NCBI GenBank assembly: GCA_949752735.1
Contig: OX457046.1
Coordinates: 32,947,769-33,011,768, forward strand
Direction: 5' to 3'
Source: Lumbricus terrestris
Lineage: Eukaryota > Annelida > Clitellata > Crassiclitellata > Lumbricidae
DNA: 64,000 bases
Below, one piece after another: positions 25,737 to 34,713 of this stretch. Under the pieces are notes generated by a model. The model did no database searches, was not told where the DNA came from, and was given only the letters and a program-made list of their open reading frames with translations. Position 1 is the stretch's first letter. Every line of letters starts with the position of its first letter. Both the position numbers and the translations under genes were made by a program.

Positions 25737-26140
25737 AGTAGATAGATTAAGACTATTCTGGGACATTTGACCTTAACCATGGTTCAACTTTTCCAAATCA
25801 CCCATAACCATGGTTCAAAAATATAATCACCCATAACCATGGTTCAAAAATATAACCACCCATAACCATGGTTCAAAAAAATTTGCTGACTCATCAAAAA
25901 ATTTGTCAACCCAAACCATGGTTAAACTTTTCCCAACTTTTCCCAACTTTTCCAAAACTACCATAACCATGGTTAAACTTTTCCCAACTTTTCCCAACTT
26001 TTCCAAAACTACCATAACCATGGTTAAACTTCTGCCAACCTCCCAAACCATGCTTCAAAAATTTGCCACCCCATAACCACCCCAGCACGCGCCTATGACT
26101 CATCATGCGGGGAATTTCCAGTAGTTTCGATGATGAGTCA
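25737..26140. repeat. Polinton left terminal inverted repeat, 404 bp
   Basis: It matches the inverse of 41998-42401 with one difference that I could find (CTGCCAACC here, the equivalent of CTGTCAACC on the right). Inside are many copies of the palindrome AACCATGGTT, a 51-bp tandem duplication rich in TTTTCCCAAC, and an 11-bp inverted repeat (TGACTCATCAT...ATGATGAGTCA, 26096-26140) at the inner edge. Three AP-1-like heptamers lie at 25887, 26096 and 26134. Confidence 0.97.
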
Positions 26141-26188
26141 CTCGATCAAAATATTTTTTTTCTCTTGTGTATATAAAATAACTGAGAA

Positions 26189-29100
26189 ATGGAATATGCA
26201 TCTCGACTTAAAGACAAAAAATCCCAATATAAAATGGACTACACATTGTATAATCTGAAACAATTGCGACAAATTCCAAAACAAAGAGGACAAAAAGGAT
26301 ACTCAAAACTACGAAAAGCGGAACTTATCGCGTTCATAAAGCATGGAGATCGGCTAGGCGCACGGCCCCCAGTCATCAAGGCTCCAACGCGTACTCTGGG
26401 TACTATACGAGAATTGCGAGAAATTGCGAAACGGAGAGGCACACGAGGATACTCAAGATTAAGAAAAGAGGAACTTACAGCACACGTGTCTACTATTTGG
26501 AAATTTGTGGGGAAAAATAAAGCTACTTTTTCGGATTGGTTGACTAGTGAGATTAGTCAGTTACCCCCTCAAGTAAAACCACCCGTTCATAGGTTCAAAC
26601 TTCGAGAGACTGCGACGGCTATCAAAGGGTTTACAAAAAGATACACGATCGAGGGTAACAACAGGGTCGATGTTGCATCTTTTCTCAAGGCTGTAAGATC
26701 GCAGGTAGTTAGGCTGTTAGCGAAAAATCGAGGAGTAAAAGTTCAACTCAATCTCATGTGTGTAATGGAGAAAGTAGACATAAAATCCGGTGAAATAGCA
26801 ACGGCTGAGCCTAATTTCAAATCAAAGACTGATATTATTTTAGAAGCAACCGATGTGAAGGAAATATATACCAACGCAGCGGATAAAATTAAGGAGAGCA
26901 TGGCTAGTTATCAGATGCGGGGTAGTAATTGGCGATTCAAGGCCGTTTTGAAGTTGGATATCGATACAGTGGTATACAAGCCATTGAAAGGTAGTTCATA
27001 TATTCAGCTTCCCGAGTATTTAGCCAATAAAAAGGCCATTATTAATCCGAAAAACGATGACGACGAATGTTTCAAATGGTGTATTACTAGAGCGTTGAAC
27101 CCAGTTGATGAGCACCCTGAAAGAATCACTAAAGACCTGGTAGAACAATCTAAGAAACTCGATTGGAGCGGTATCGTGTTCCCAGTTGCTGCTGATGCTA
27201 ATATTATAAATAAGTTTGAGCGCTGTAATAACATTAGCGTTAGCGTATTCGGCTTTGAAAAGAGCGTATACCCATTATACATATCGAAGCATGAAAGTGA
27301 TACCTGTATAGATCTACTGCTTATTTCCGACGATGAAAAGAAGCATTACTGTTGGATCAAGAACTTTAATAGATTGATGGCGGCACGAACAGAAAAATCT
27401 GTAAATTCGATGCACTATTGTAGAAGATGTTTAATCGGTTACAGAACGAAAGACTCGCTTAAAAAACACATCGAGTACTGTTCGCAACATGACGCTCAAC
27501 GAATAGAACTCCCAGGTCCAGGAACTATGTTGAGTTTTAACAATTATTATCGAAAAATGAGAGTACCTTTTATTATCTATGCGGATTTCGAATCCTTCAT
27601 TAAACCGATCGATACATGCCAACCCGATCCCAGCACGTCTTACACCAATAAATACCAGAAACATACTCCTAGCTCGTTTTGTTACCATATAAAATGTTTC
27701 GATGATGACCTATATTCGCAAGCTCCTGTAACATTCACAGCGAAGAGCGAAGACGATGATGTAGCGCAGATATTTATTGACAGTCTTGTTGAGAAAGTAA
27801 AAGATATTTATAATCGATTTAAATTTCCAGAGAAAATGATATTTGGAAAGGACGACAAGGAGCTATACGACTCGGCTACTGTTTGCCATATATGCGGGGG
27901 TGAGTTCTCTGATGGTGATGATGATAATGACATACGAGTAAGAGACCACTGTCATCTTACTGGTAAATTCAGAGGCGCTGCTCATAAGATTTGTAATCTA
28001 AAGTATAGAGTCCCCAAGTTTTTCCCAGTAGTATTCCATAATCTAACCGGCTACGATAGCCATCTATTCGTGAAGAAATTACGGGGTGGTAATAATGAAC
28101 AGATTAAATGCATACCCTGCAACGAAGAAAAGTATATCTCATTTAGCAGAGAGATCGTAGTCGATAAGTTTATTAACAAAGAAGGGAAAGAGAAAGCGGT
28201 CAAACGAGAATTACGTTTCATCGATAGTTTTAGATTCATGCCAGCGGGTCTCGACGCCTTATCGAAGAATCTAAGCAAAGACCAGTGTAAAAATATAAAC
28301 AAGTACTACTCCGGCAATCAACTCGATCTCTTGCTTAGAAAAGGGGTATATCCGTACGACCACGTTAGTTCCATCGTCCAACTGAATGAAACAAAACTAC
28401 CACCAAAGTCAGCATTCTATTCGAAACTAAACGATTCAGGCATTAGTGATGAAGATTACGAGCATGCAAAAACGGTATGGAACGAATTCGGTTTCAAAAC
28501 ATTCAGAGAATATCACGACTTGTACAATCTTTCGGATGTTCTCTTACTAGCTGATGTCTTTGAAAACTTTAGAGACGTTTGTATGAAGAACTACAACCTA
28601 GATCCCGCCTGGTATTACACTTCTCCTGGACTAGCATGGGATGCCTCATTAAAGTTGACTGGAGTAAAGTTAGAATTATTAAGCGATTACGATATGATAC
28701 TAATGGTCAAGCATGGGATAAGAGGTGGTGTTAGCACAATTTCACATCGTTATGGGCAAGCAAATAACAAGTACATGTCCACGTTTGACGAAAGCAAGCC
28801 CTCATCATTTATAACGTATTTAGACGCCAACAATTTATATGGGTGGGCAATGTGTAAGAATCTTCCAACTCACGGGTTTGAATGGATGACTGATGATAAG
28901 CTAAACGACTGGAGGTCAACACCGTGTATATTGGAGGTGGACTTGGAATATCCCAAAGATTTACACGATCTTCACAACGACTACCCTCTTGCTCCTGAGA
29001 ATATCATACCCGAAACTTCAACTGTTTCTAAACTCATTCCAAACCTGAATGATAAAGTAAAGTACATTGTCCATTACGAAAATTTGAAGCAGTATGAAAG

Positions 29101-30016
29101 CCTAGGTTTGAAGATTACCAAAATTCATCGAGGAATTAAATTTGAAGAAAGCACCTGGTTGAAAAAATATATCGACCTAAATACTAACCTGAGGACCAAA
29201 GCCAAAAACGATTTCGAGAAAGACTTTTTCAAACTTATGAACAACAGTGTGTTTGGTAAGACTTGTGAAAATATAGAGTCTCGCGTAGATATTAAACTGG
29301 TTTCAAGCGAGAAGCAAGCCATAAAACTAGCGGCTAAAACGAGTTACGGCAGTCGGACTATTTTTGATGAAAATTTAATTGCTATTCACATGAAGAAGAC
29401 TTCGTTGATCTATAACAAGCCGATATATCTAGGAATGTGCATCCTAGACTTAAGTAAAACTTTGATGTACTCTTTTCATTATAATTACATCAAGGACAAG
29501 TATGGAGATAGAGCTAAACTGTTATTCACCGATACGGATTCTTTGGCGTACGAAATTAAGACCGTTGACTTTTACGCTGATATAGCACCCGATGTTAGAA
29601 ATATGTTTGATACAAGCGATTATCCAAAGGACCACCCCTCAGGTATAGAAACCGGAGTGAACAAGAAAGTGATCGGTTTGTTCAAGGACGAAGCTTCAGG
29701 TAAACAAATAGAAGAATTTGTGGGACTTAGATCCAAGTTGTATTCGTATAAGATGGCCGGCGTAGACCATAAAAAATGCAAGGGTGTTAAGAAAAATGTC
29801 GTTAAGAAATCCATAAGCCATGAAGATTATAAGAACTGCTTGTTTACGAGGAAAGAACAATCGAGAAAAATGAACGTGATTCGATCCCATCTTCACGATA
29901 TCTATACAGAAGAGGTAAACAAAGTCGCACTATCCGCTGCAGACGATAAAAGAGTAATAATGAACGATGGTATAAGCACGTTAGCATATGGGCACTATTT
30001 ATTGAAATCTACTTAA
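26189..30016 (+). CDS. protein-primed family B DNA polymerase (pPolB)
   Basis: A 1275-aa replicative polymerase of the DNA_pol_B_2 type, expected to copy the element by protein priming from its inverted-repeat ends. Two SAP/Rho-N-like repeats sit at the N-terminus (GQKGYSKLRKAELIAF and GTRGYSRLRKEELTAH). A C2H2-like zinc motif begins at C411. Exonuclease motifs are I D466/E468 (ADFES), II D623 (TGYDSH) and III Y779-D783 (YNLSDVLLL). A Cys/His insertion (C-x2-C then DHCHLTGKF, about 575-600) lies between exo I and II. Polymerase motifs are A D879 (LDANNLYGW), B 1019-1025 (NSVFGKT) and C 1115-1118 (DTDS). All catalytic residues are present. A TATATAAAATA stretch precedes the ATG by roughly 10-20 bases. 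Confidence 0.97.
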   Translation: MEYASRLKDKKSQYKMDYTLYNLKQLRQIPKQRGQKGYSKLRKAELIAFIKHGDRLGARPPVIKAPTRTLGTIRELREIAKRRGTRGYSRLRKEELTAHVSTIWKFVGKNKATFSDWLTSEISQLPPQVKPPVHRFKLRETATAIKGFTKRYTIEGNNRVDVASFLKAVRSQVVRLLAKNRGVKVQLNLMCVMEKVDIKSGEIATAEPNFKSKTDIILEATDVKEIYTNAADKIKESMASYQMRGSNWRFKAVLKLDIDTVVYKPLKGSSYIQLPEYLANKKAIINPKNDDDECFKWCITRALNPVDEHPERITKDLVEQSKKLDWSGIVFPVAADANIINKFERCNNISVSVFGFEKSVYPLYISKHESDTCIDLLLISDDEKKHYCWIKNFNRLMAARTEKSVNSMHYCRRCLIGYRTKDSLKKHIEYCSQHDAQRIELPGPGTMLSFNNYYRKMRVPFIIYADFESFIKPIDTCQPDPSTSYTNKYQKHTPSSFCYHIKCFDDDLYSQAPVTFTAKSEDDDVAQIFIDSLVEKVKDIYNRFKFPEKMIFGKDDKELYDSATVCHICGGEFSDGDDDNDIRVRDHCHLTGKFRGAAHKICNLKYRVPKFFPVVFHNLTGYDSHLFVKKLRGGNNEQIKCIPCNEEKYISFSREIVVDKFINKEGKEKAVKRELRFIDSFRFMPAGLDALSKNLSKDQCKNINKYYSGNQLDLLLRKGVYPYDHVSSIVQLNETKLPPKSAFYSKLNDSGISDEDYEHAKTVWNEFGFKTFREYHDLYNLSDVLLLADVFENFRDVCMKNYNLDPAWYYTSPGLAWDASLKLTGVKLELLSDYDMILMVKHGIRGGVSTISHRYGQANNKYMSTFDESKPSSFITYLDANNLYGWAMCKNLPTHGFEWMTDDKLNDWRSTPCILEVDLEYPKDLHDLHNDYPLAPENIIPETSTVSKLIPNLNDKVKYIVHYENLKQYESLGLKITKIHRGIKFEESTWLKKYIDLNTNLRTKAKNDFEKDFFKLMNNSVFGKTCENIESRVDIKLVSSEKQAIKLAAKTSYGSRTIFDENLIAIHMKKTSLIYNKPIYLGMCILDLSKTLMYSFHYNYIKDKYGDRAKLLFTDTDSLAYEIKTVDFYADIAPDVRNMFDTSDYPKDHPSGIETGVNKKVIGLFKDEASGKQIEEFVGLRSKLYSYKMAGVDHKKCKGVKKNVVKKSISHEDYKNCLFTRKEQSRKMNVIRSHLHDIYTEEVNKVALSAADDKRVIMNDGISTLAYGHYLLKST

Positions 30017-30039
30017 GAAAAAAAATATCCTAATATAAA

Positions 30040-30837
30040 ATGGCAGACTTAAAATTATGTACCAATTGCAAAATGGAGAAAAGCTTAACTGAATTTTACA
30101 AAAACAAACGTAATAAGAGCGGCTATTTTGCTTCTTGTAAAAAGTGTGTTATTATCAAAACGAAGGAACTTAGACAAAAATACTCAGAGCTTGAAGTGGG
30201 GGAAACAAAAAACAAAAAAGTTTGCTGCTGCTGTAAGATTGAAAAAAGTTTTAACGAATTTCATAAAGATAAAACAAAAAGGAACGGAATTTATACGAGC
30301 TGTAAAACGTGTCATAATACCAAAGCAAAGGAGCGTTCACATAAATATGCAATGCTAGAGAACAGAGAAACGAAGGAAAGAAAAGTTTGTAGCGGCTGCA
30401 AAATAGAGAAGAACATATCTGAATACGATAAAAATCGATTCCAAAAAGACGGATATGCTAATGTATGCAAAAATTGTAGACATAATTATTATCTAGCCCA
30501 ACGGCGTGATAAAATGACAGACCTAAAATGTGAAATGGAAATCCCAGAATGTCTCAAAAGTAAACTCGGTATCGGTCTTAAAACATTTACGAAATGGATC
30601 GAGTTCCAGTTTGAAGAGGGTATGAATATGGAGAATCACGGTTCGGTTTGGCATCTCGATTTTGTTTCACCAATATCATCGTTCGATGAAAAAGAACTTC
30701 ATAAAGCTGTGGATTGGTTGAATATATGCCCAGCACTATTGGAAAAAAATATGCAAAAAGCGAACAAAATCTCACAGGTGGAAAAAGCGTATAATTTTAT
30801 AAAATATTTAGAAGAAACAAATAAAAATGAGCTTTGA
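30040..30837 (+). CDS. zinc-motif repeat protein with HNH-like C-terminus
   Basis: A 265-aa protein. Three repeats of about 55 residues each carry two CxxC pairs (C7/C10-C33/C36; C62/C65-C88/C91; C117/C120-C143/C146) around a basic E-F/Y-K core, resembling zinc modules of endonuclease VII-like proteins. The C-terminal part (about 200-245) follows the pattern of a small HNH-type nuclease family: WHLDFVSPISSF, then W226, N228, P231, N237 and K240. The His expected after the Asp (DH) is Phe208, so catalysis is doubtful. The TGA overlaps the next gene's start by 11 bp, a compact viral arrangement. Function is unproven; DNA or RNA binding is the safest inference. Confidence 0.7.
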   Translation: MADLKLCTNCKMEKSLTEFYKNKRNKSGYFASCKKCVIIKTKELRQKYSELEVGETKNKKVCCCCKIEKSFNEFHKDKTKRNGIYTSCKTCHNTKAKERSHKYAMLENRETKERKVCSGCKIEKNISEYDKNRFQKDGYANVCKNCRHNYYLAQRRDKMTDLKCEMEIPECLKSKLGIGLKTFTKWIEFQFEEGMNMENHGSVWHLDFVSPISSFDEKELHKAVDWLNICPALLEKNMQKANKISQVEKAYNFIKYLEETNKNEL

Positions 30838-31261
30838 GACATACAAAGATATAAACGTTGAAGGCGTTGTTCTTCCTAATTCTCCACTCTCCAACATACA
30901 GCTAATCGATGCCGAGAAGAAGCTGAATATTCCAAACTTCAGGGGGGTCTTTTTACGAGATGAATTGCCAAAGAAGCCAAGAACGAATGAGTGTGGGATA
31001 CTGAATCTAGATGACTCGAAGGGATCCGGAACACACTGGGTCGCTTTTTTAAAGAAGGGCAAGGATAAAATATATTTCGACAGCTACGGCCTACCACCAC
31101 CCACAGAACTCGTCAAGTATTTACGCAGCCCCGTCTACTACAACAGCGAACGTGTTCAACCCGATGGCGAAGTCTTTTGCGGTCATCTATGCCTATACGT
31201 CCTAAAAAAGACTGTGTCAGACGGTTGTAAATTTCAAGACGTTATAAATAATTTATACTAA
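30827..31261 (+). CDS. adenain-like cysteine protease (PRO)
   Basis: A 144-aa protein of the adenovirus protease/Ulp1 fold class. The likely active site is H70 (GTHWVAF), D85 (YFDSYG), Q111 (VQPDGEVF) and C118 (FCGHLC), in the family order. In adenoviruses and Polintons this enzyme cleaves virion precursor proteins during maturation. Candidate Gly-Gly target sites occur in three other proteins of this element (see findings). The ATG lies inside the end of the upstream gene, so expression probably needs its own transcript or reinitiation. It is similar in size to other Polinton proteases and shows no truncation. Confidence 0.9.
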   Translation: MSFETYKDINVEGVVLPNSPLSNIQLIDAEKKLNIPNFRGVFLRDELPKKPRTNECGILNLDDSKGSGTHWVAFLKKGKDKIYFDSYGLPPPTELVKYLRSPVYYNSERVQPDGEVFCGHLCLYVLKKTVSDGCKFQDVINNLY

Positions 31262-31265
31262 TAAA

Positions 31266-31907
31266 ATGCCTGTAAACATATTTGGACAAATGGTTAGCGA
31301 ATCAGCGCCACGAGTAATATCAGGCGGCATCACATCATCCCAAGCCGACAATACTTTTATAAGACGAAATGGGGCGAACCCTGTTACAGGAGATCTAGAT
31401 ATGAATGGCCGCGTGATAAAAGGTCTTCCTACAACGAATACTTCGGAAGCGGGAATGGATGAGGCTCTAAGTCGAGGACAGGTTATGGATTTAATAACGA
31501 AATACATCGATGCAATAGGGCCCACGATTAGCGCTTACTCTTCAGCTACGCAAAGCATAGACGCTAGTACTTTCACAAGAGTTTCTTTCGATATAGTAAG
31601 ATTCAAAAGAGGTGGTGTCAACAGTACGAGGCTGACTCGTTTCACCCCTGGTAAAGCCGGTTGTTATATCGTTTCGATGTATGTAGATTTTGTTAACCGA
31701 GACCCCGGTATTATTGCCGGTAGTTTCTTCTACCTGTATAAAAATGACGGGGTGTACATGCAAATTTCGGGTGGAGGGGATTTGGTGGCAACAGGTAGTA
31801 CCTTAGTTTTTCTAACCGAAACCGATTATCTCGAGATAGGTGTTTATTCGACCATCAAAACAAACATAATGGCGAGAGACTTTTCCATCGCATTTTTACG
31901 ACCATAG
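31266..31907 (+). CDS. fibre-like protein, paralogue 1
   Basis: A 213-aa protein, the first of three adjacent paralogues. The start MPVNIFGQM is shared by all three. Residues about 30-56 (NTFIRRNGANPVTGDLDMNG) follow the G-x-N-x-x-T-G-x-L-x-M-N pattern seen in phage tail-fibre shafts. Residues about 84-213 look like a C1q/TNF-type beta jelly roll (aromatic-Gly-x-Tyr strand GCYIVSMYVDF, Gly-rich loop, TDYLEI, terminal FLRP). The likely role is a trimeric surface fibre or receptor-binding protein; that is inference from fold-like patterns. The start is preceded by TAATAAA. Confidence 0.75.
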   Translation: MPVNIFGQMVSESAPRVISGGITSSQADNTFIRRNGANPVTGDLDMNGRVIKGLPTTNTSEAGMDEALSRGQVMDLITKYIDAIGPTISAYSSATQSIDASTFTRVSFDIVRFKRGGVNSTRLTRFTPGKAGCYIVSMYVDFVNRDPGIIAGSFFYLYKNDGVYMQISGGGDLVATGSTLVFLTETDYLEIGVYSTIKTNIMARDFSIAFLRP

Positions 31908-31937
31908 CGACTGAAAAAATAATCTTAATTATAATAA

Positions 31938-32687
31938 ATGCCTATCGATATATTTGGAAGAATGGGTGTTAAATCAACACCACAGGTAGCAGCGGGTGGT
32001 ACCACATTTTCCACAGCCGGCAATACTTTTCTAAGACGAGATGGAACGAATCCGGCTACTGGAGAACTAAATATGAATGGCTACTGCATCATAGGCCTAC
32101 CTATAACGAATAATCCGGATTGCGGAATGGATGAGGCTCTAAGTTACGGACAAGGTGTGGATTTGATAACGAATCACCCTGGCATTCCATCCAACGATAA
32201 TCATTTGACTAATAAAAAATATGTCGACGAACAAATTGCTTCGGTAGTATCTAGACTCACAAAGACCAACTTTGGCCCGGTGTTTAGTGCTCGCGCCACC
32301 GCTGCTCAGGCTGTTCCCGCTAACACCATCGTGACAGTAAATTTTGATAGAGAAAGATTCGATCCGGATGATTGTTTCATCAATTCGAAACGATTCTTTC
32401 CTCAGAAAACTGGAATTTATATGGTTTCGGTGTTTGTAGAATTTCGCGTCAATAGTGCTAGAACTTACGGTAATGTTTCCTTGATCAAAAATGGGGGGTT
32501 GTACATGAAGATGCCCGGTGGTGGAGGTGATTTCGGTGGTGGAGGTACGGCTGGAGCGAATAATAATGTATCGGGTACTTGCCTAGTTCGATTAAATAAT
32601 ACCGACTACCTCGAGATAATTGCAATGGCAAACGCTGACTCAAACATTGATGCCGTGGACTTTTCGGCTGCGTACTTACGACCCTAA
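31938..32687 (+). CDS. fibre-like protein, paralogue 2
   Basis: A 249-aa protein, the longest of the three. The N-terminus (MPIDIFGRM) and tail-fibre-like segment (NTFLRRDGTNPATGELNMNG) align with its neighbours. An extra segment at about 80-105 (LTNKKYVDEQI) matches the T-K-x-Y-V-D motif of phage tail fibres. The C1q-like C-terminal domain has an expanded glycine loop (GGGGDFGGGG) and ends YLRP. The start is preceded by TATAATAA. The 30-bp gap from the previous gene suggests tandem duplication with separate promoters. Confidence 0.75.
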   Translation: MPIDIFGRMGVKSTPQVAAGGTTFSTAGNTFLRRDGTNPATGELNMNGYCIIGLPITNNPDCGMDEALSYGQGVDLITNHPGIPSNDNHLTNKKYVDEQIASVVSRLTKTNFGPVFSARATAAQAVPANTIVTVNFDRERFDPDDCFINSKRFFPQKTGIYMVSVFVEFRVNSARTYGNVSLIKNGGLYMKMPGGGGDFGGGGTAGANNNVSGTCLVRLNNTDYLEIIAMANADSNIDAVDFSAAYLRP

Positions 32688-32734
32688 ATTCTACCAAATC
32701 GATGGGAAAGTTAAAAATATCATCGTATAATAAA

Positions 32735-33361
32735 ATGCCTGTTAACATTTTTGGACAAATGGATGGTGGATCGGCATCGCGGGTAGAAGCGGGTGGTGTC
32801 ACATATCCTCAAATCAACAATACTTTTCTAAGACGAGATGGAGCGAACGCAGCGGTGGAAAATATCGACTTGGGTTCCAAGAAGCTGATTAATGTGGCAG
32901 ATCCTTCCGATCTTCAAGACGCGGCTACAAAGAATTACATACATTCAACTGCATTTGGCCCAGCGTTTAGTGCTTACAATTCCGATCCTAAATTTCAAGG
33001 TATTCCTGGTATAATTCACACAAAAGTATTATTTAATACAACAAGATTTGATACTGATAATTGTTTCATCACCAGTTCGAGCCGTTTCTTCCCCCAGAAA
33101 GCTGGATATTACATCGTTTCCGCTTATGTTGAATTTCAGGATGATATTACAAAAAATTACGGTAACGTTTTCCTATACAAAAATGGAACATCGTACATGC
33201 AGATTGCTGGTGGCGGAGGCGTTATTGGATTGTATATTAACGCAACGGGTAATACCGTAGTTTACTTAACAAATACCGACTACCTCGAGATATTTGCTGA
33301 AGCGAACGCCTCTGTAGTCATATTAGGCAGGGATTTTTCAGCGGCGTACTTACGACCTTAA
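32735..33361 (+). CDS. fibre-like protein, paralogue 3
   Basis: 208 aa from the ATG at 32735. An ATG 33 bp upstream is in frame, but the paralogues all begin MP(V/I)(N/D)IFG and this ATG carries the TATAATAAA leader. Residues 46-69 (DLGSKKLINVADPSDLQDAA) are a clear tail-fibre-like repeat of the P-x-x-x-x-D-A-A-T-K-x-Y type. A C1q-like domain follows, ending YLRP. It is the last gene of the left plus-strand block and converges on the capsid gene 36 bp away. Confidence 0.75.
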   Translation: MPVNIFGQMDGGSASRVEAGGVTYPQINNTFLRRDGANAAVENIDLGSKKLINVADPSDLQDAATKNYIHSTAFGPAFSAYNSDPKFQGIPGIIHTKVLFNTTRFDTDNCFITSSSRFFPQKAGYYIVSAYVEFQDDITKNYGNVFLYKNGTSYMQIAGGGGVIGLYINATGNTVVYLTNTDYLEIFAEANASVVILGRDFSAAYLRP

Positions 33362-33362
33362 A

Positions 33363-33388
33363 ATTCGAAACCACATTTAGTTTTGAAT
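33363..33388. terminator. hairpin between convergent stop codons
   Basis: The arms ATTCGAAAC and GTTTTGAAT pair (one G-T type mismatch) around an 8-base loop, between the stop codons of the third fibre gene and the major capsid gene. It could end transcription from both sides; that role is inferred from position only. Confidence 0.35.
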
Positions 33389-33397
33389 TTACACAAT

Positions 33398-34690
33398 TTA
33401 GTAGATACTACCTATTTTGTCACCATCCGATTGAAAATTGAATAACTTGTCATAAATCTGCACCGCGTACGCTTTCGTCCCAGGGGGTGGCGCCGCACTA
33501 AAAGTACCTCTGATCTGGATATCGACTGCCGAGGACTTCAGACGCTCGGGTTGCCTGCTCAAATCAAACACCATAATCGGGTACAGCTCTTTGAAATCTA
33601 CCGGTGTGATATTGCTTTGCGTTAACTTTTCGTCCATTCCGTAGAATTTTTCGCTAAACGTAGCCGCTGCTCTGTACGCTCGCGAGAATTGCTGATTCGG
33701 GAATGATAGGTAGTAGTCGCAGGCTGGGTATCGGGTTGTGTTCATCATCACGTACATGTTAGTCAGATTGCAATGATCGAAAATCGATGGGTTACGTTCC
33801 TGGTTGCCATCTCGATTGGTTTGAAATCCAATTATGACGTACCTAGGTTGTTCAGGAGATGACTTGACGCCAAGTTTCCATTCAAAACTAGTCGAATTAT
33901 GGACGACTGTAACATCGCATTGGCGAGCTCTGTATCCAACTAGGAACGTTGCTTTCGATGCGATCGTTTTGTTCAATTGGTGGTCCTCCATAAGAGATGG
34001 TATAACATGAGGCATAAACCACGAGATTTTATCAAGTACGACTTTCCCAGCAGCCGCAGCAGCGTCTCTAAAAATTGCGTCATCGTCGCCTTTACGATTA
34101 AGAATTAGCTCATGTCTCACACCATAAACAACCTTGTTGTAATCTTCGCAAAATCCAAAAATATGTTTCAATGGAACGATAAAGCTAAACGTGCCTTTTA
34201 CCCCCGGTTTTTGAATTAGATATGACTGTCGAATGGCGAAACCATGATTATCATCGATAACAGCCGTCCTGCCACTGTCCTTGTACCACAGCTGATTTAA
34301 CCCTTGTGCCAGTTGAAAATCATTTGGGTATTTGAGTAAACCGAACATCGTCGTTGCCTGACCTGGGTTAGATATCGTTTCAATTTCTTGGTTCGACATT
34401 CTGTACGAAATTTGTTGGAATAGATGCATAAGTCCATTATTCGTAAGGGTTACAGCATCGTCATTAGCGTACGCGGGGTTGAGGTTGTCCGCCTTCGTCA
34501 ATCTACCCTCGAATAATAGATAAGATTCCGCTGGATGGCAATAAATACTTTGACTTTCGATGGTAATTGTAATATTCGACGGGGTGTTTATTTGCGATCC
34601 CGATATCGGGTTATACTGTTGCCATTCGTAGCTCTCGATAGACACATCAATCAGAGGTTCATCGGTTAATCTTAGAATATCAGACATCAT
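33398..34690 (-). CDS. major capsid protein (double jelly-roll MCP)
   Basis: A 430-aa protein recognised as the Polinton/adintovirus major capsid protein, which forms pseudo-hexameric trimers of the icosahedral shell. Typical stretches include the N-terminal SIESYEWQQYNPISG, the mid-region FSFIVPLKHIFGFCEDYNKV with VYGVRHELILNR, and the C-terminal LYPIMVFDLSRQ followed by a final beta strand (VDIQIRGTFSA). Together these span two jelly-roll units. No stop or frameshift interrupts it. The start MMSD is preceded by ACAATAAA. It is the most downstream gene of the minus-strand block, next to the small basic protein. Confidence 0.9.
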   Translation of the reverse strand: MMSDILRLTDEPLIDVSIESYEWQQYNPISGSQINTPSNITITIESQSIYCHPAESYLLFEGRLTKADNLNPAYANDDAVTLTNNGLMHLFQQISYRMSNQEIETISNPGQATTMFGLLKYPNDFQLAQGLNQLWYKDSGRTAVIDDNHGFAIRQSYLIQKPGVKGTFSFIVPLKHIFGFCEDYNKVVYGVRHELILNRKGDDDAIFRDAAAAAGKVVLDKISWFMPHVIPSLMEDHQLNKTIASKATFLVGYRARQCDVTVVHNSTSFEWKLGVKSSPEQPRYVIIGFQTNRDGNQERNPSIFDHCNLTNMYVMMNTTRYPACDYYLSFPNQQFSRAYRAAATFSEKFYGMDEKLTQSNITPVDFKELYPIMVFDLSRQPERLKSSAVDIQIRGTFSAAPPPGTKAYAVQIYDKLFNFQSDGDKIGSIY

Positions 34691-34713
34691 TTTATTGTAG
34701 AATAATATTTTTT

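Noticed and set aside
25827..26106. ORFs within the Polinton terminal repeats (also 42087-42311)
   Set aside because: They follow the internal tandem repeats and occur identically in both terminal repeats; there is no independent coding evidence.
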